DNA of 64,000 bases. It comes from Ramlibacter monticola. GTDB lineage: Bacteria > Pseudomonadota > Gammaproteobacteria > Burkholderiales > Burkholderiaceae_C. Below are positions 25,676 through 36,069 of this stretch, one piece after another. The translations under genes were made by a program, and so were the position numbers. Under the pieces are notes generated by a model, which ran no database searches, had not been told where the DNA came from, and worked only from the letters and a program-made list of their open reading frames with translations. Within the stretch, counting starts at the first letter, position 1. Each line of letters begins with the position of its first letter. The stretch covers positions 1,178,001 to 1,242,000 of the forward strand of contig NZ_JAEQNE010000001.1 in the NCBI RefSeq assembly GCF_016722785.1, given 5' to 3'.

Positions 25676-27343
25676 TTACTTCAGGGCTTTATAGCGCACC
25701 CGGTGCGGTCTTGCACCTTCCTCGCCCAGGCGCTTGCGCTTGTCGGCCTCGTATTCCTGGTAGTTGCCGTCGAAGAAGACCCACTTGCCCTCGTCTTCCG
25801 CGGCCAGGATGTGGGTGGCGATGCGGTCCAGGAACCAGCGGTCGTGGCTGATCACCATCACGCTGCCGGCGAATTCCAGCAGCGCGTCTTCCAGCGCCCG
25901 CAGCGTTTCCACGTCGAGGTCGTTGGAGGGTTCGTCCAGCAGCAGCACGTTGCCGCCCTGCAGCAGGGTCTTGGCCAGGTGCAGGCGGCCCCGCTCGCCG
26001 CCGGACAGCAGGCCGACCTTCTTCTGCTGGTCGCCGCCGTTGAAGTTGAAGCGGCCGCAGTAGGCGCGGCTGGCCATCGTGAACTTGCCGATGTTGATCA
26101 TGTCGAGGCCGCCGGAAACGTCCTCCCACACGGTCTTCTCGTTGGCCAGCTCGTCGCGGTGCTGGTCGACGAAGGCCATCTGCACGGTCTTGCCGATCTT
26201 CACCTCGCCCGCATCCGGCTTCTCCTTGCCGGAGATCATCTTGAACAGCGTGGACTTGCCCGCGCCGTTGGGGCCGATGATGCCGACGATGGCGCCCGCC
26301 GGCACCTTGAAGCTCAGGTCGTCGATCAGCACGCGGTCGCCGAACGCCTTGGAGACGTTCACGAACTCGATGACTTCATGGCCCAGGCGCTCGCCCACCG
26401 GGATGAAGATCTCGTTCGTCTCGTTGCGCTTCTGGTATTCGTAGTCGGACAGCTCCTCGAAGCGGGCCAGGCGGGCCTTGCTCTTGGCCTGGCGCCCCTT
26501 GGGGTTCTGCCGCGCCCACTCCAGTTCCTTCTTCATCGCCTTGGTGCGGGCGTCCTCGGTGCGCTGCTCCTGCTCCAGGCGCGCTTCCTTCTGCTCCAGC
26601 CAGGTGGAGTAGTTGCCCTTGTAGGGGATGCCGCGGCCGCGGTCCAGTTCCAGGATCCACTCGGCGGCGTTGTCCAGGAAGTAGCGGTCGTGGGTGATGC
26701 CCACCACGGTGCCGGGGAAGCGGGCCAGGAACTGCTCCAGCCATTCCACCGATTCGGCGTCCAGGTGGTTGGTGGGTTCGTCCAGCAGCAGCATGTCGGG
26801 CTTCGACAGCAGCAGGCGGCACAGGGCCACGCGGCGCTTCTCGCCGCCGGACAGGTTCTTGATCACGGCCTCCCAGGGCGGCAGGCGCAGCGCGTCGGCC
26901 GCGATCTCGAACTGGTGCTCGTGGTCGCTCTCGGCGCCGGCGGCGGCGATGATGGATTCCAGCTTCTGCTGCTCCTCCGACAGCTTGTCGAAGTCGGCGT
27001 CCGGCTCGGCGTAGGCGGCGTACACCTCCTCCAGCCGCTTCTTGGCGTCCATCACCTCGCTCATGCCGCCCTCGACGGCCTCGCGCACGGTCTGTTCCGG
27101 ATCGAGCTGGGGCTCCTGCGGCAGGTAGCCGATCTTGATGCCCGGCATCGGGATGGCCTCGCCCTCGATCTCCTTGTCGATGCCGGCCATGATCTTCAGC
27201 AGCGTGGACTTGCCCGAGCCGTTGAGGCCCAGGACGCCGATCTTCGCGCCGGGAAAGAAGCTGAGGGAGATGTCCTTCAGGATCTGCCGCTTCGGCGGCA
27301 CGATCTTGCCGACGCGGTTCATGGTGTAGACGTACTGGGCCAT
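25676..27343 (-). CDS. ettA: Energy-dependent translational throttle protein EttA (ABC-F)
   Basis: A 555-residue soluble ABC-F ATPase, the exact length of E. coli EttA, which binds the ribosomal E site and gates translation according to ATP/ADP. Two nucleotide-binding domains are visible, with Walker A GLNGSGKST and GPNGAGKST, signatures LSGGEKRRVALCRLLL and LLSGGERGRLHLAKTLL, and Walker B LLLDEPTNHLD and LLLDEPSNDLD. The arm insertion of EttA is present in domain 1 and the inter-domain linker is rich in Lys/Arg/Glu. The start MAQYVYTMNRVGK is the family start. It lies between two DUF1631 genes. Confidence 0.97.
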   Translation of the reverse strand: MAQYVYTMNRVGKIVPPKRQILKDISLSFFPGAKIGVLGLNGSGKSTLLKIMAGIDKEIEGEAIPMPGIKIGYLPQEPQLDPEQTVREAVEGGMSEVMDAKKRLEEVYAAYAEPDADFDKLSEEQQKLESIIAAAGAESDHEHQFEIAADALRLPPWEAVIKNLSGGEKRRVALCRLLLSKPDMLLLDEPTNHLDAESVEWLEQFLARFPGTVVGITHDRYFLDNAAEWILELDRGRGIPYKGNYSTWLEQKEARLEQEQRTEDARTKAMKKELEWARQNPKGRQAKSKARLARFEELSDYEYQKRNETNEIFIPVGERLGHEVIEFVNVSKAFGDRVLIDDLSFKVPAGAIVGIIGPNGAGKSTLFKMISGKEKPDAGEVKIGKTVQMAFVDQHRDELANEKTVWEDVSGGLDMINIGKFTMASRAYCGRFNFNGGDQQKKVGLLSGGERGRLHLAKTLLQGGNVLLLDEPSNDLDVETLRALEDALLEFAGSVMVISHDRWFLDRIATHILAAEDEGKWVFFDGNYQEYEADKRKRLGEEGARPHRVRYKALK

Positions 27344-27410
27344 AGGAGTTTTTGCGGGAAACCGGTGATTATCCCGCATCACGAAATCGCGTGCCGGTCA
27401 GGGGAGCCTC

Positions 27411-27548
27411 AAAAACGGACAACCGAACGCAGAGGGCGCAGAGAAAGCGCAGAGGACGCAGAAGAACAGCCGAAATATTTTTCTATTGGCCGTTCTTCTG
27501 CGTCCTCTGCGTAACCTTTGCGCCCTCTGCGTTCGGTTGTCTGGTTTT
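27411..27548. repeat. Long inverted repeat hairpin (copy A of a repeated family)
   Basis: Two arms of about 60 bp (27411-27471 and 27488-27548) are near-perfect inverted copies, built of repeated GCAGAGG/GCGCAGAG units such as GAACGCAGAGGGCGCA. The short AT-rich loop contains AAATATTTTTCT. A related hairpin is found at 56937-57077. It lies between the DUF1631 copy 2 stop and ettA start and could act as transcription terminator or mRNA end, or be a dispersed palindromic repeat. Confidence 0.85.
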
Positions 27549-27550
27549 CC

Positions 27551-29821
27551 TCAACCCTCCGGCGGGCGCTCCACGCTGTTCTTCAGGGCCGCCTGGGCGA
27601 CCTGGTCCAGGGCCTCGTCGACCACCGGGCGGTCGGCCACGACCCGCAGGTGGCCGTTGGTGCGCAGCTTGTCCATGGTCCGACGGGACATCGAGTGCGC
27701 GGCGCCGCCGATCGAGGTGAACATGAACAGCGTGGCGTGCGGGCTGCACCAGGTGAGCTGGGCCCGCACCCAGTCGCCCTTGATGCGGATCTCGACCCAG
27801 GCGCCGATGCGCAGCTCCTCGGGCATCACCGCGCCCGCATCCGCCGGGCCCTCTTCCTGCGCCGGCACCTGGCGGGCCCGCGCGGCGTCCTGCTCGGCCC
27901 GCAGTTCCTCCTGGCGCGGTGCCTCGGGCGAAGCGGCATAGTGGGTGCCCAGGTCCGCCTCCTCCTCGATGAAGCCGGATTCCTGCGCCTCGTTCTCGTC
28001 CAGCCACATCTGGACTTCGTCCTCGGCTTCCTCGGGGAACTGGGACTGTTCGGCCCAGGCCGCATCGGCCGCGGCCTGCACGGTGGCGTCGCGCCCTTCC
28101 TGCACCGCGGCGCGGTGCAGCGTGATCAGGTGGTCGAAGAAGCGCTGCGTCAGCTCCGGCGGATAGCCGATGCGCCCCAGGCCCTCGCGCAGGCGCTGCA
28201 GCAGCGCCGGGATCATCTGCACCAGCCGGCGCGCACGCCCCCGCTGCGCGGTGGTCTTCTGCACGCTCCAGATCAGGTCCTCGACCATCGCGCGATAGCC
28301 GTAGGGATCGGAGGAGCCGTCGTCGCAACTGAGCTGCGCCTCCGCCACCACCTGTGCCCAGGCGTTCTTCAGGAAGTCGCGGATGAAATCCGCGACGTCC
28401 AGGCCGTCCAGCGTCCCGGCGAATTCGGCCGCCAGCTTCTGCGCCAGCAGGTTGCGCTGCTCCGCGTGCAGCAGGGAGCGGGCCGCTTCCTCGCGCTTCT
28501 GCCGCGCGCCCTGGTCCTGCTCGCTCCACTGGGCCTGCAGCTCGTCGAGCATCTCGCCGAAGGTGTCCGCGTCCATGACCGTGCTTTCCAGCCAGCGGTC
28601 GATCGACTGCAGGGACGCCAGGAAGCGCTCCCAGCCCGCGTCGTCCTCCGAGGGGAAGGCCAGGCTGCGCTGGATGATGCGATCGAGCAGTTGCCGCGCC
28701 GGATGGTTGCGGTCGCTGAAGAAGCGCGAATCCTCCTTGGTGAGGCGCTGCACTGCCGGTTCCAGCTCGCGCAGCTGGCGCTTCAGCGAGGGCAGCAGGC
28801 GGCGGTCTTCCAGCAGGTTGTCGAACATGAGCCGGACGACCTCCTCGCCCAGTTGTTCGCCGATGCGGTGGGCTGGCGCCGCCGGCTTGTCCGCTTCCGC
28901 CAGCATGTCGACGGGCTGCTCCGGCGCGGCCACCGGCCTGGGCCGCTGCTCCAGTCGCTTGACCAGTTCGTCGGCCTTCTTCAGGTCCTGCAGCAGCGCC
29001 ATGGACGCCGGCATGGTGTGCAGGAATTCCGCCTTGCGCGGCTGGTCGAAGTCGCCCGCCAGCAGCTTGCGCAGGCGATCCAGGGTCAGAAGGGTCTTGG
29101 CGACGCTGTCGGTGACCGGCGCGCCGCTGGCGCCGGTGGCCCGGTTGATGCGGCCGCCCACGGGCACCGCCGGCTCGATGCCGGTGGAGCGCAGCCAGTC
29201 GGCCAGCTCGCGGTACAGCCGGCGCAGGTTCACCCCCAGCAGGCCGGCCGCGGGGGTGATCAGCGCCTCGCGCGCGCCGGCCTCCTTGACGTGCCGGGCC
29301 AGGGTGTGCTGCAGCGAGCGCACGAAGACTTCCGGGCGCAGCGGGTTGAGCCCGGGCTGGATGGTGCGCCAGCCCATCATGGTGCTGATCAGGGCGTCCA
29401 GCGGCGGCAGCGTGTCGTCCACCGCCATCGCCACTTCCTGCTGGGCCCGCGCGATCTCGATGCTCTGATCGAGTTCCTCGTCCTCGAACAGCTGCAGGTC
29501 CTGGAAGCGCAGCACCTCGGTGGCGACCTGCTCCTTGCCGCCGCCCTCGTAGACGAGGCGCGTCAATTCCTTCACGAAAGTCGCCTTGACGTCGGTCGCC
29601 CCGGCGTGCAGTTCGTGGACGGCCAGCTTCACCGGCGGAGTCTGCAGCGCGCTGATGCGCTGGGGGCCGCTGGCGCTGGTCCCGAGTTCCAGCCCGTTCA
29701 GGACGTGGGTGACCAGGACGTCGGCCTGCTGCAGCATGGCGCCGAGGCAGTCGCTCAGCGAGGGCTGCAACGCGGTGGGATCGTCGGAGACGCCCAGCCG
29801 CAGCTTCATCATCTTGGCCAT
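27551..29821 (-). CDS. DUF1631 family protein (copy 2)
   Basis: A 756-residue paralogue of the DUF1631 protein at 23574-25652. It is mostly helical, with an acidic linker (about 620-665, Glu/Ala-rich) before a beta-rich C-terminal part IGAWVEIRIKGDWVRAQLTW, LFMFTSIGGAAHSMSRRTM and the closing PVVDEALDQVAQAALKN, matching copy 1 closely. A bacterial signalling role has been suggested for the PilZ-like end, but no function is established. The frame begins MAKMMKLRLG. It is divergent from rhlE. Confidence 0.87.
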   Translation of the reverse strand: MAKMMKLRLGVSDDPTALQPSLSDCLGAMLQQADVLVTHVLNGLELGTSASGPQRISALQTPPVKLAVHELHAGATDVKATFVKELTRLVYEGGGKEQVATEVLRFQDLQLFEDEELDQSIEIARAQQEVAMAVDDTLPPLDALISTMMGWRTIQPGLNPLRPEVFVRSLQHTLARHVKEAGAREALITPAAGLLGVNLRRLYRELADWLRSTGIEPAVPVGGRINRATGASGAPVTDSVAKTLLTLDRLRKLLAGDFDQPRKAEFLHTMPASMALLQDLKKADELVKRLEQRPRPVAAPEQPVDMLAEADKPAAPAHRIGEQLGEEVVRLMFDNLLEDRRLLPSLKRQLRELEPAVQRLTKEDSRFFSDRNHPARQLLDRIIQRSLAFPSEDDAGWERFLASLQSIDRWLESTVMDADTFGEMLDELQAQWSEQDQGARQKREEAARSLLHAEQRNLLAQKLAAEFAGTLDGLDVADFIRDFLKNAWAQVVAEAQLSCDDGSSDPYGYRAMVEDLIWSVQKTTAQRGRARRLVQMIPALLQRLREGLGRIGYPPELTQRFFDHLITLHRAAVQEGRDATVQAAADAAWAEQSQFPEEAEDEVQMWLDENEAQESGFIEEEADLGTHYAASPEAPRQEELRAEQDAARARQVPAQEEGPADAGAVMPEELRIGAWVEIRIKGDWVRAQLTWCSPHATLFMFTSIGGAAHSMSRRTMDKLRTNGHLRVVADRPVVDEALDQVAQAALKNSVERPPEG

Positions 29822-30150
29822 GTAATCCTGATGCCCGGGTCGGTTTCCCGATTATGGGTCCGGCTCGGCCGTGCGCCAATTTTTGGCAGGACGGGTGACG
29901 ATTTGCGCCCGACGTGCGGTGTATCGGCGCAACGACCGCACGCGCGCCGGCACCGATTCCCGATCCATGCGACAATAGTGGTTCTCGCGGCTCCCCAGTA
30001 GCCCGCGGGCTCAGCGATTCGCTGGGGACGACGCAGGCCCTGCGCCCGCCGGCTCCCATCCTTCGAACCTTCATCTGCCTTGACTGGATCCGGCCCGCGC
30101 GGCCCGGAACGGCCGATGCCCCAGCGCCCGGGAAGGCGCTTTATTGCTCA
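29822..30150. other. Upstream region and structured leader of rhlE
   Basis: A 329-nt stretch without a gene. It contains a hairpin with outer stem TCCCCAG (29992-29998) and CTGGGGA (30022-30028) around the perfect palindrome AGCCCGCGGGCT (30000-30011), and a second stem AGCGCC/GGCGCT (30123-30128 with 30135-30140) that overlaps the likely GGAAGG ribosome-binding site of rhlE. No confident -35/-10 pair was found. Confidence 0.5.
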
Positions 30151-31848
30151 ATGAATTTTGACGAATTGAACCTCGCTCCGGCCATTCTCAAGGCCGTTCG
30201 CGAGCAAGGCTACGAGACCCCCACCCCCATCCAGGCCCAGGCCATTCCCGCGGTGCTCGCGGGTCACGACCTGCTCGCCGGCGCCCAGACCGGCACCGGC
30301 AAGACGGCCGCCTTCACCCTGCCCATGCTGCACAAGCTCACCAAGGGACAGGGCAAGACCAACAAGTTCGGCAAGGACGGCGTCGGCGCCCTGGTGCTCA
30401 CGCCCACGCGTGAACTCGCGGCGCAGGTGGAAGAGTCCATCCGTACCTACGGCAAGTACCTGCCGCTCACCTCCACGGTGATCTTCGGCGGCGTGGGCAT
30501 GAGCCCGCAGATCGACCGCATCAGGAAGGGCGTCGACATCCTGGTCGCCACGCCCGGCCGCCTGCTGGACCTGCACCAGCAGGGCCACCTGGACCTGTCC
30601 ACCGTCGAGATCCTGGTGCTGGACGAAGCCGACCGCATGCTGGACATGGGCTTCATCCACGACGTGAAGAAGGTGCTGGCCCTGGTGCCGAAGGAAAAGC
30701 AGAGCCTGCTGTTCTCCGCCACCTTCAGCGACGAGATCGTGGAACTGGCCAACGGCCTGCTGCGCGAGCCGCAGCGCATCCAGGTCACCCCGCGCAACAC
30801 CACGGTGCAGCGCATCACCCAGGTAGTCCACCCCGTCGGCCGCGAGCGCAAGAAGGAACTGCTGGCCCACGTGATCCAGGAGCACGACTGGTCGCAGGTG
30901 CTGGTGTTCACGCGCACCAAGTTCGGCGCCAACCACGTGGCGGACTTCCTGAACAAGCACTCCATCACCGCGATGGCGCTGCACGGCAACAAGAGCCAGA
31001 CCGCGCGCACGCAGGCGCTGGCCGGCTTCAAGAGCGGCGAGATCCGCGCCCTGGTGGCCACCGACATCGCCGCCCGCGGCATCGACATCGACGACCTGCC
31101 GCACGTGGTGAACTACGAGATCCCGAACGTGCCCGAGGACTACGTGCACCGCATCGGCCGTACCGGCCGCGCCGGCCGCGAAGGCCAGGCGGTGTCGCTG
31201 GTCTGCCTGGACGAGGAAGGCTTCATGCAGGAGATCGAGCGCTTCACCAAGCAGACGATCCCGGTGCAGGACGTCGAGGGCTTCGGCCCCGAGGCCGGCG
31301 AGCAGGCCGAGCCGATCGCCATGGGCCGCCAGGTCCTGTGGGGCGGCAAGGGCCGTCCGCCTTCGCGCGAGGTGCTCAACGCCGCGGCCAAGGCGGCGCG
31401 CAGCGAGATGATGCAGCGCATCCGCGAGAACAAGGAAAAGCAGCCCTCCGGCGGCGGCCGGCGCGGCGGCAAAGGCGAGCCCCGCCAGGCCGAAGGCAAT
31501 GGCCAGCCGGCCCGCCGGGGCAGCGGCAACGGGCAGGGCCGGTCCCAGCAGCCCCAGCAGCCGCAGCAGCAGGCGGCCCGCCCGCCGCGCCAGAACGGCG
31601 CCCGCAATGGCAACGCCCAGCCGCGCGCGCCGCGCCGCGAGGACGAAGAGCAGCCGCGCCTGGGCGCGCACGAAAGCCGCAGCCCCTTCGTCGTGCGCGA
31701 AGCCCCGGCGCAGCATAACCAGTCGAACGGCCAGCCGGATCCGCTGCGCACCAGCGTCGACAGCATGGGCCGCGGCGGTCGTCGCGGCGGTCGCCCGGAC
31801 CGCAGCCGCGGCAACGGCAACGGCAGCCCGGCGCGCTTCGGCCGCTGA
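30151..31848 (+). CDS. rhlE: DEAD-box RNA helicase RhlE
   Basis: A 565-residue ATP-dependent RNA helicase used in ribosome maturation and RNA turnover. Motifs in order: Q motif [11 protein letters not shown], motif [30 protein letters not shown] (the DEAD box), LFSATFS, then domain 2 with [10 protein letters not shown] and [11 protein letters not shown]. After about residue 430 comes a long low-complexity basic tail rich in Arg, Gly, Gln and Asn (many RGG-like pieces), typical of RNA-binding extensions. The start [10 protein letters not shown] is the family start. The leader is structured and may regulate expression in the cold (inference). Confidence 0.95.
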   Translation: MNFDELNLAPAILKAVREQGYETPTPIQAQAIPAVLAGHDLLAGAQTGTGKTAAFTLPMLHKLTKGQGKTNKFGKDGVGALVLTPTRELAAQVEESIRTYGKYLPLTSTVIFGGVGMSPQIDRIRKGVDILVATPGRLLDLHQQGHLDLSTVEILVLDEADRMLDMGFIHDVKKVLALVPKEKQSLLFSATFSDEIVELANGLLREPQRIQVTPRNTTVQRITQVVHPVGRERKKELLAHVIQEHDWSQVLVFTRTKFGANHVADFLNKHSITAMALHGNKSQTARTQALAGFKSGEIRALVATDIAARGIDIDDLPHVVNYEIPNVPEDYVHRIGRTGRAGREGQAVSLVCLDEEGFMQEIERFTKQTIPVQDVEGFGPEAGEQAEPIAMGRQVLWGGKGRPPSREVLNAAAKAARSEMMQRIRENKEKQPSGGGRRGGKGEPRQAEGNGQPARRGSGNGQGRSQQPQQPQQQAARPPRQNGARNGNAQPRAPRREDEEQPRLGAHESRSPFVVREAPAQHNQSNGQPDPLRTSVDSMGRGGRRGGRPDRSRGNGNGSPARFGR

Positions 31849-31862
31849 GGCGGCATAGTTCC

Positions 31863-31890
31863 TCCGGACGAGGGTCTCCCCTCGTTCGGA
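31863..31890 (+). terminator. Strong hairpin after rhlE
   Basis: A 12-bp stem (TCCGGACGAGGG paired with CCCTCGTTCGGA, one G-T pair, loop of four) lies 15 nt after the rhlE stop. There is no T-run on the plus strand, so it may be an mRNA-protecting hairpin or Rho-dependent end rather than a classical intrinsic terminator. Confidence 0.5.
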
Positions 31891-31977
31891 CGATGCGCGC
31901 TCGTCCTGCCGGTGGATGGGCAGTGGCGGTGCTGCCGCCTAGAGTTCTCCCCAAGGAAAGCGAAGGGAGAACGCACC

Positions 31978-32793
31978 ATGTCACAAGGCCAACCCGTTGG
32001 GATCCGCCGCCGCGGCTTCGTCCGTTGCGGCAGCCTGCTGCTGCTGCCCGGGGCCGCCCTGGCCCTGCCTGCCACCGCGCAGGCGCTGCCGCTCAGCCAG
32101 GCGATCAACCGTTCCGGCAAGATGCGGGCGCTGTCGCAGCGCCTGTCCAAGGCCTACGTCCAGGGCGCGCTCAGCGTGCTGCCCGAACGCGCACGCGACA
32201 TCCAGACCTCGACCCGGCAGCTGCTGGCCTCCAGCCTGACCGAGCTCGGCGCCGCCCCGCTGGCGGGTGAACAGCGCCGCCTGCTGCAGACGCTCGACAA
32301 GGACTGCCAGGGCCTGCTGGAGGTCTGCGCCGCCCCGCGCAAGGACGCCCTCGAGGTCGCCCGCAGCGCCGACGTGGTGCTGGAAGCGGCCGACCGCCTG
32401 ACCAAGGCCTTCGAGACGCAGGCCCAGCAAGGCAGCGCGCGCATCGTGAACCTCGCCGGCCGCCAGCGCATGCTGTCGCAGCGGGCCGCCCGCGCCTATT
32501 TCCTCGCCGCCGCCGGCCACGACACCCCGGCGGTGCGCGCGCAGCTCGCGGGCGCCCGCGCCGAGTTCGCGCAGGCGCTGGCGACGCTGCAGTCGGCGCC
32601 GATCGGCACGCCCACCATCCGCAACGAACTGGAGCTCGCGAAGGCGCAGTGGCTGTTCTATGAAGGGGCGCTGGCCAAGGCGCCGAGCCCCGACGCCCTG
32701 CAGACGGTGGCCACCACCAGCGAGCGCGTGTTCGAGGTGATGGACAACCTCACCTCGCTGTACGACGCCGCGCTGCGCGACCTGCTCGGCTAG
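31978..32793 (+). CDS. Exported protein with PilJ-type N-terminal (type IV pili transducer) domains
   Basis: A 271-residue protein with a Tat-like N-terminus (RRRGFVRCGSLLLLPGAALA) and two PilJ_N-type helical modules: INRSGKMRALSQRLSKAY at about residue 41 and IVNLAGRQRMLSQRAARAY at about 157. The same repeats occur in PilJ- and NarX-like sensors, where they bind small ligands in the periplasm. Here there is no transmembrane or signalling domain after them, so it is probably a free periplasmic binding protein. AAGGGAGAACGCACC sets the start. No partner gene is adjacent. Confidence 0.8.
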   Translation: MSQGQPVGIRRRGFVRCGSLLLLPGAALALPATAQALPLSQAINRSGKMRALSQRLSKAYVQGALSVLPERARDIQTSTRQLLASSLTELGAAPLAGEQRRLLQTLDKDCQGLLEVCAAPRKDALEVARSADVVLEAADRLTKAFETQAQQGSARIVNLAGRQRMLSQRAARAYFLAAAGHDTPAVRAQLAGARAEFAQALATLQSAPIGTPTIRNELELAKAQWLFYEGALAKAPSPDALQTVATTSERVFEVMDNLTSLYDAALRDLLG

Positions 32794-32835
32794 CCGGTCA
32801 CTTCCCGGTCGTGCCTTCGATGGCATGATCCGGCG

Positions 32836-33516
32836 ATGAGCACGCCGGGCCCTTCCGCCGCAGGCCGCGCCGCACTCGTGGCCGGCGCCTCGGGGCTGGT
32901 CGGGCGGGAACTCCTGCGGGGCCTGCTGGCCGACGACCAGGTGGCGGCCGTCCACGCGCTCGCCCGCCGGCCCCTCGACCTGCAGCACCCGAAGCTGACG
33001 GTGCACACCGTCGACTTCGCGCAGTTGCCGCCGCTGCCGCCGATCGACGAAGCCTATCTCGCGCTCGGCACCACCATCAAGGTGGCGGGCAGCGAGGCGG
33101 CCTTCCGCGCCGTCGATTTCGATGCCAACCTCGCGGTCGCCTGCGCCGCGCAGGTCGCGGGTGCGCGGCGCATCGGCCTGGTCAGCGCGATGAAGGCCGA
33201 CGCCGGCTCGCGCATCTTCTACAGCCGGGTCAAGGGCGAACTCGAAGAGGCCATCGCCGGCCTCGGCTACGAGGGCGTGGTGATCGCCCGCCCCTCGCTG
33301 CTGGTGGGCGACCGCGAGGCCCTCGGCCAGCCCGAACGCGCCGGCGAACGGATCGGCCTGCACGTGGGGCGCTGGCTGCGGCCCGTGATCCCCGCCGACT
33401 TCCGCCCGATCGCCGCGCGGCAGGTGGCGCGGGCGCTGCTGCGCGCGGTACCGGTCGCGACAGGCCACCGCGTGCTGCTCTCGGGAGAGATGCAGGCCGA
33501 CGCGCTGCCCGCCTGA
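32836..33516 (+). CDS. NAD(P)-binding HTATIP2/YwnB-like short protein
   Basis: A 226-residue atypical SDR-fold protein. The dinucleotide loop AGASGLVGRELLRGLL (about residues 18-33) and the segment LGTTIKVAGSEAAFRAVDFD are typical of the HTATIP2/TIP30-like oxidoreductase family. YSRVKGELEEAI supplies the Tyr-x-x-x-Lys pair. The reaction is unknown. It begins 42 nt after the PilJ-like gene and may be cotranscribed with it. Confidence 0.8.
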   Translation: MSTPGPSAAGRAALVAGASGLVGRELLRGLLADDQVAAVHALARRPLDLQHPKLTVHTVDFAQLPPLPPIDEAYLALGTTIKVAGSEAAFRAVDFDANLAVACAAQVAGARRIGLVSAMKADAGSRIFYSRVKGELEEAIAGLGYEGVVIARPSLLVGDREALGQPERAGERIGLHVGRWLRPVIPADFRPIAARQVARALLRAVPVATGHRVLLSGEMQADALPA

Positions 33517-33543
33517 GAGCCTGCGCTTCGTGGCCGAGCGCGG

Positions 33544-33559
33544 CGCGGGTTTACCCGCG
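33544..33559. promoter_or_regulatory. Inverted repeat upstream of the sugar operon
   Basis: CGCGGGT-TT-ACCCGCG (7-bp arms, 2-bp spacer) is 60 bp before the first ABC gene and 28 bp after the preceding stop. It could be an operator for an unlinked LacI- or GntR-type repressor of the sugar operon. A weak terminator for the upstream gene is an alternative, but there is no T-run. Confidence 0.35.
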
Positions 33560-33619
33560 ATGCGCGCCATTTTCCTTCCGTGCTACAAGGTGCGTCGCTT
33601 CTGTTCACCAGCGGGGACG

Positions 33620-34699
<1,080 letters not shown>

Positions 34700-34751
34700 G
34701 CGCAGCGCCCTCGGCGGCTGGCCTACCACTTTTCACTCCAAGGAGACCTCG

Positions 34752-36062
34752 ATGACGAATCGTCGCAAGTTCCTGAAGAAGACCTCGGCCGGGGCGGCCG
34801 CCGTGGCGCTGCCGCTGCTGTGGCCGTCGCTCGCGCAGGCGCAGTGGAACAACCAGCCCGAGAAGGGCGCGAAGCTGCGCGTGCTGCGCTGGAAGCGCTT
34901 CGTGCAGGGCGACGAAGACGCCTACATCGCCAACGTCAAGAAGTTCAGCGACAAGTACGGCATCGAGGTCCGCCTCGACCACGAGGGCTGGGAGGACGTG
35001 CGGCCCAAGGCGGCAGTCGCGGCCAACACCGGCGCCGGCCCGGACATCATCCTGTCCACCAACGACGACGCCAACCTCTACCCCGAGAAGCTGGTCGACA
35101 TGACGGACGTGGCCGACTACCTCGGCAAGAAGTACGGCGGCTGGTATCCCGCCTGCGAGGCCTACCTGCGGCCGGACGGTCGTCGCTGGATCGGCGTGCC
35201 CCTGGGCGGCACCGGCTCCATGATGGTCTACCGCGACAGCCTGCTGAAGGCCGCCGGCGTCAACGCCTTCCCGAAGGACACCGACGGCTTCCTGAAGATG
35301 TTCCAGGCCCTCAAGGCCAAGGGCACGCCGGGCGGCATGGCGCTGGGCCACGCCACCGGCGACAGCGGCTGGACGCAGTGGCTGATCTGGGCCTTCGGCG
35401 CGGCGCTGGTGGACAAGAGCAACAAGGTGACCATCGACAGCGCCGAGACGCTCAAGGCGCTGGAATACGGCAAGGAGCTGTACGCCACCTTCATCCCCGG
35501 CACGCTGTCCTGGCTGGACCCGAACAACAACAAGGCCTTCCTCGACGGCCAGATCGCGGCCACCAACAACGGCATCTCGATCTACTACGCGGCCAAGAAC
35601 TCGACCGACCCCAAGGTCAAGGAACTGGCCTCCGACATCCAGCACGCGTCCTTCCCGATCGGCCCCGTGGGCGTGCCCACCGAGTACCACCTGTTCTTCA
35701 ACCAGATGGTGTTCAAGCACTCCAAGTTCCCGAAGGCGGCCAAGGAGTTCGTGCGCTTCATGATGGAAGAGGAGCAGTACGGCCCCTGGATGCAGGCCGC
35801 CGGCGGCTACATCTCGCAGCCGCTGCGCGCCTACGAGAAGAACGCGGTGTGGACGGTCGATCCCAAGCACACGCCCTACCGCGACGCGGTGAAGAACATG
35901 CGGCCGGCCGGCTACATGGGCAAGCTGGGCTACGCCTCCGCCGGCGCGCTGGCCGACTTCATCGTGCAGGACATGGTGGCCGAGGCCGTGAGCGGCGCCA
36001 AGACGCCCAAGGAAGCGATGCAGCGCGCGGCCCAGCGCGCCGACCGCTACTACAAGGTCTGA
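34752..36062 (+). CDS. Tat-exported sugar-binding protein of the ABC importer
   Basis: A 436-residue extracellular solute-binding protein (family 1). The N-terminus NRRKFLKKTSAGAAAVALP is a textbook twin-arginine signal (RRxFLK), cleaved near AQAQ; most sugar-binding proteins use Sec instead. The mature protein has the family features GPDIILSTNDDANLYPEKLV, GVPLGGTGSMMVYRDSLL and aromatic residues suited to sugar stacking. AAGGAGACCTCG is a strong ribosome-binding site. It sits directly after the ATPase and 7 nt before the first permease. Confidence 0.94.
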   Translation: MTNRRKFLKKTSAGAAAVALPLLWPSLAQAQWNNQPEKGAKLRVLRWKRFVQGDEDAYIANVKKFSDKYGIEVRLDHEGWEDVRPKAAVAANTGAGPDIILSTNDDANLYPEKLVDMTDVADYLGKKYGGWYPACEAYLRPDGRRWIGVPLGGTGSMMVYRDSLLKAAGVNAFPKDTDGFLKMFQALKAKGTPGGMALGHATGDSGWTQWLIWAFGAALVDKSNKVTIDSAETLKALEYGKELYATFIPGTLSWLDPNNNKAFLDGQIAATNNGISIYYAAKNSTDPKVKELASDIQHASFPIGPVGVPTEYHLFFNQMVFKHSKFPKAAKEFVRFMMEEEQYGPWMQAAGGYISQPLRAYEKNAVWTVDPKHTPYRDAVKNMRPAGYMGKLGYASAGALADFIVQDMVAEAVSGAKTPKEAMQRAAQRADRYYKV

Positions 36063-36069
36063 GGCCGCC

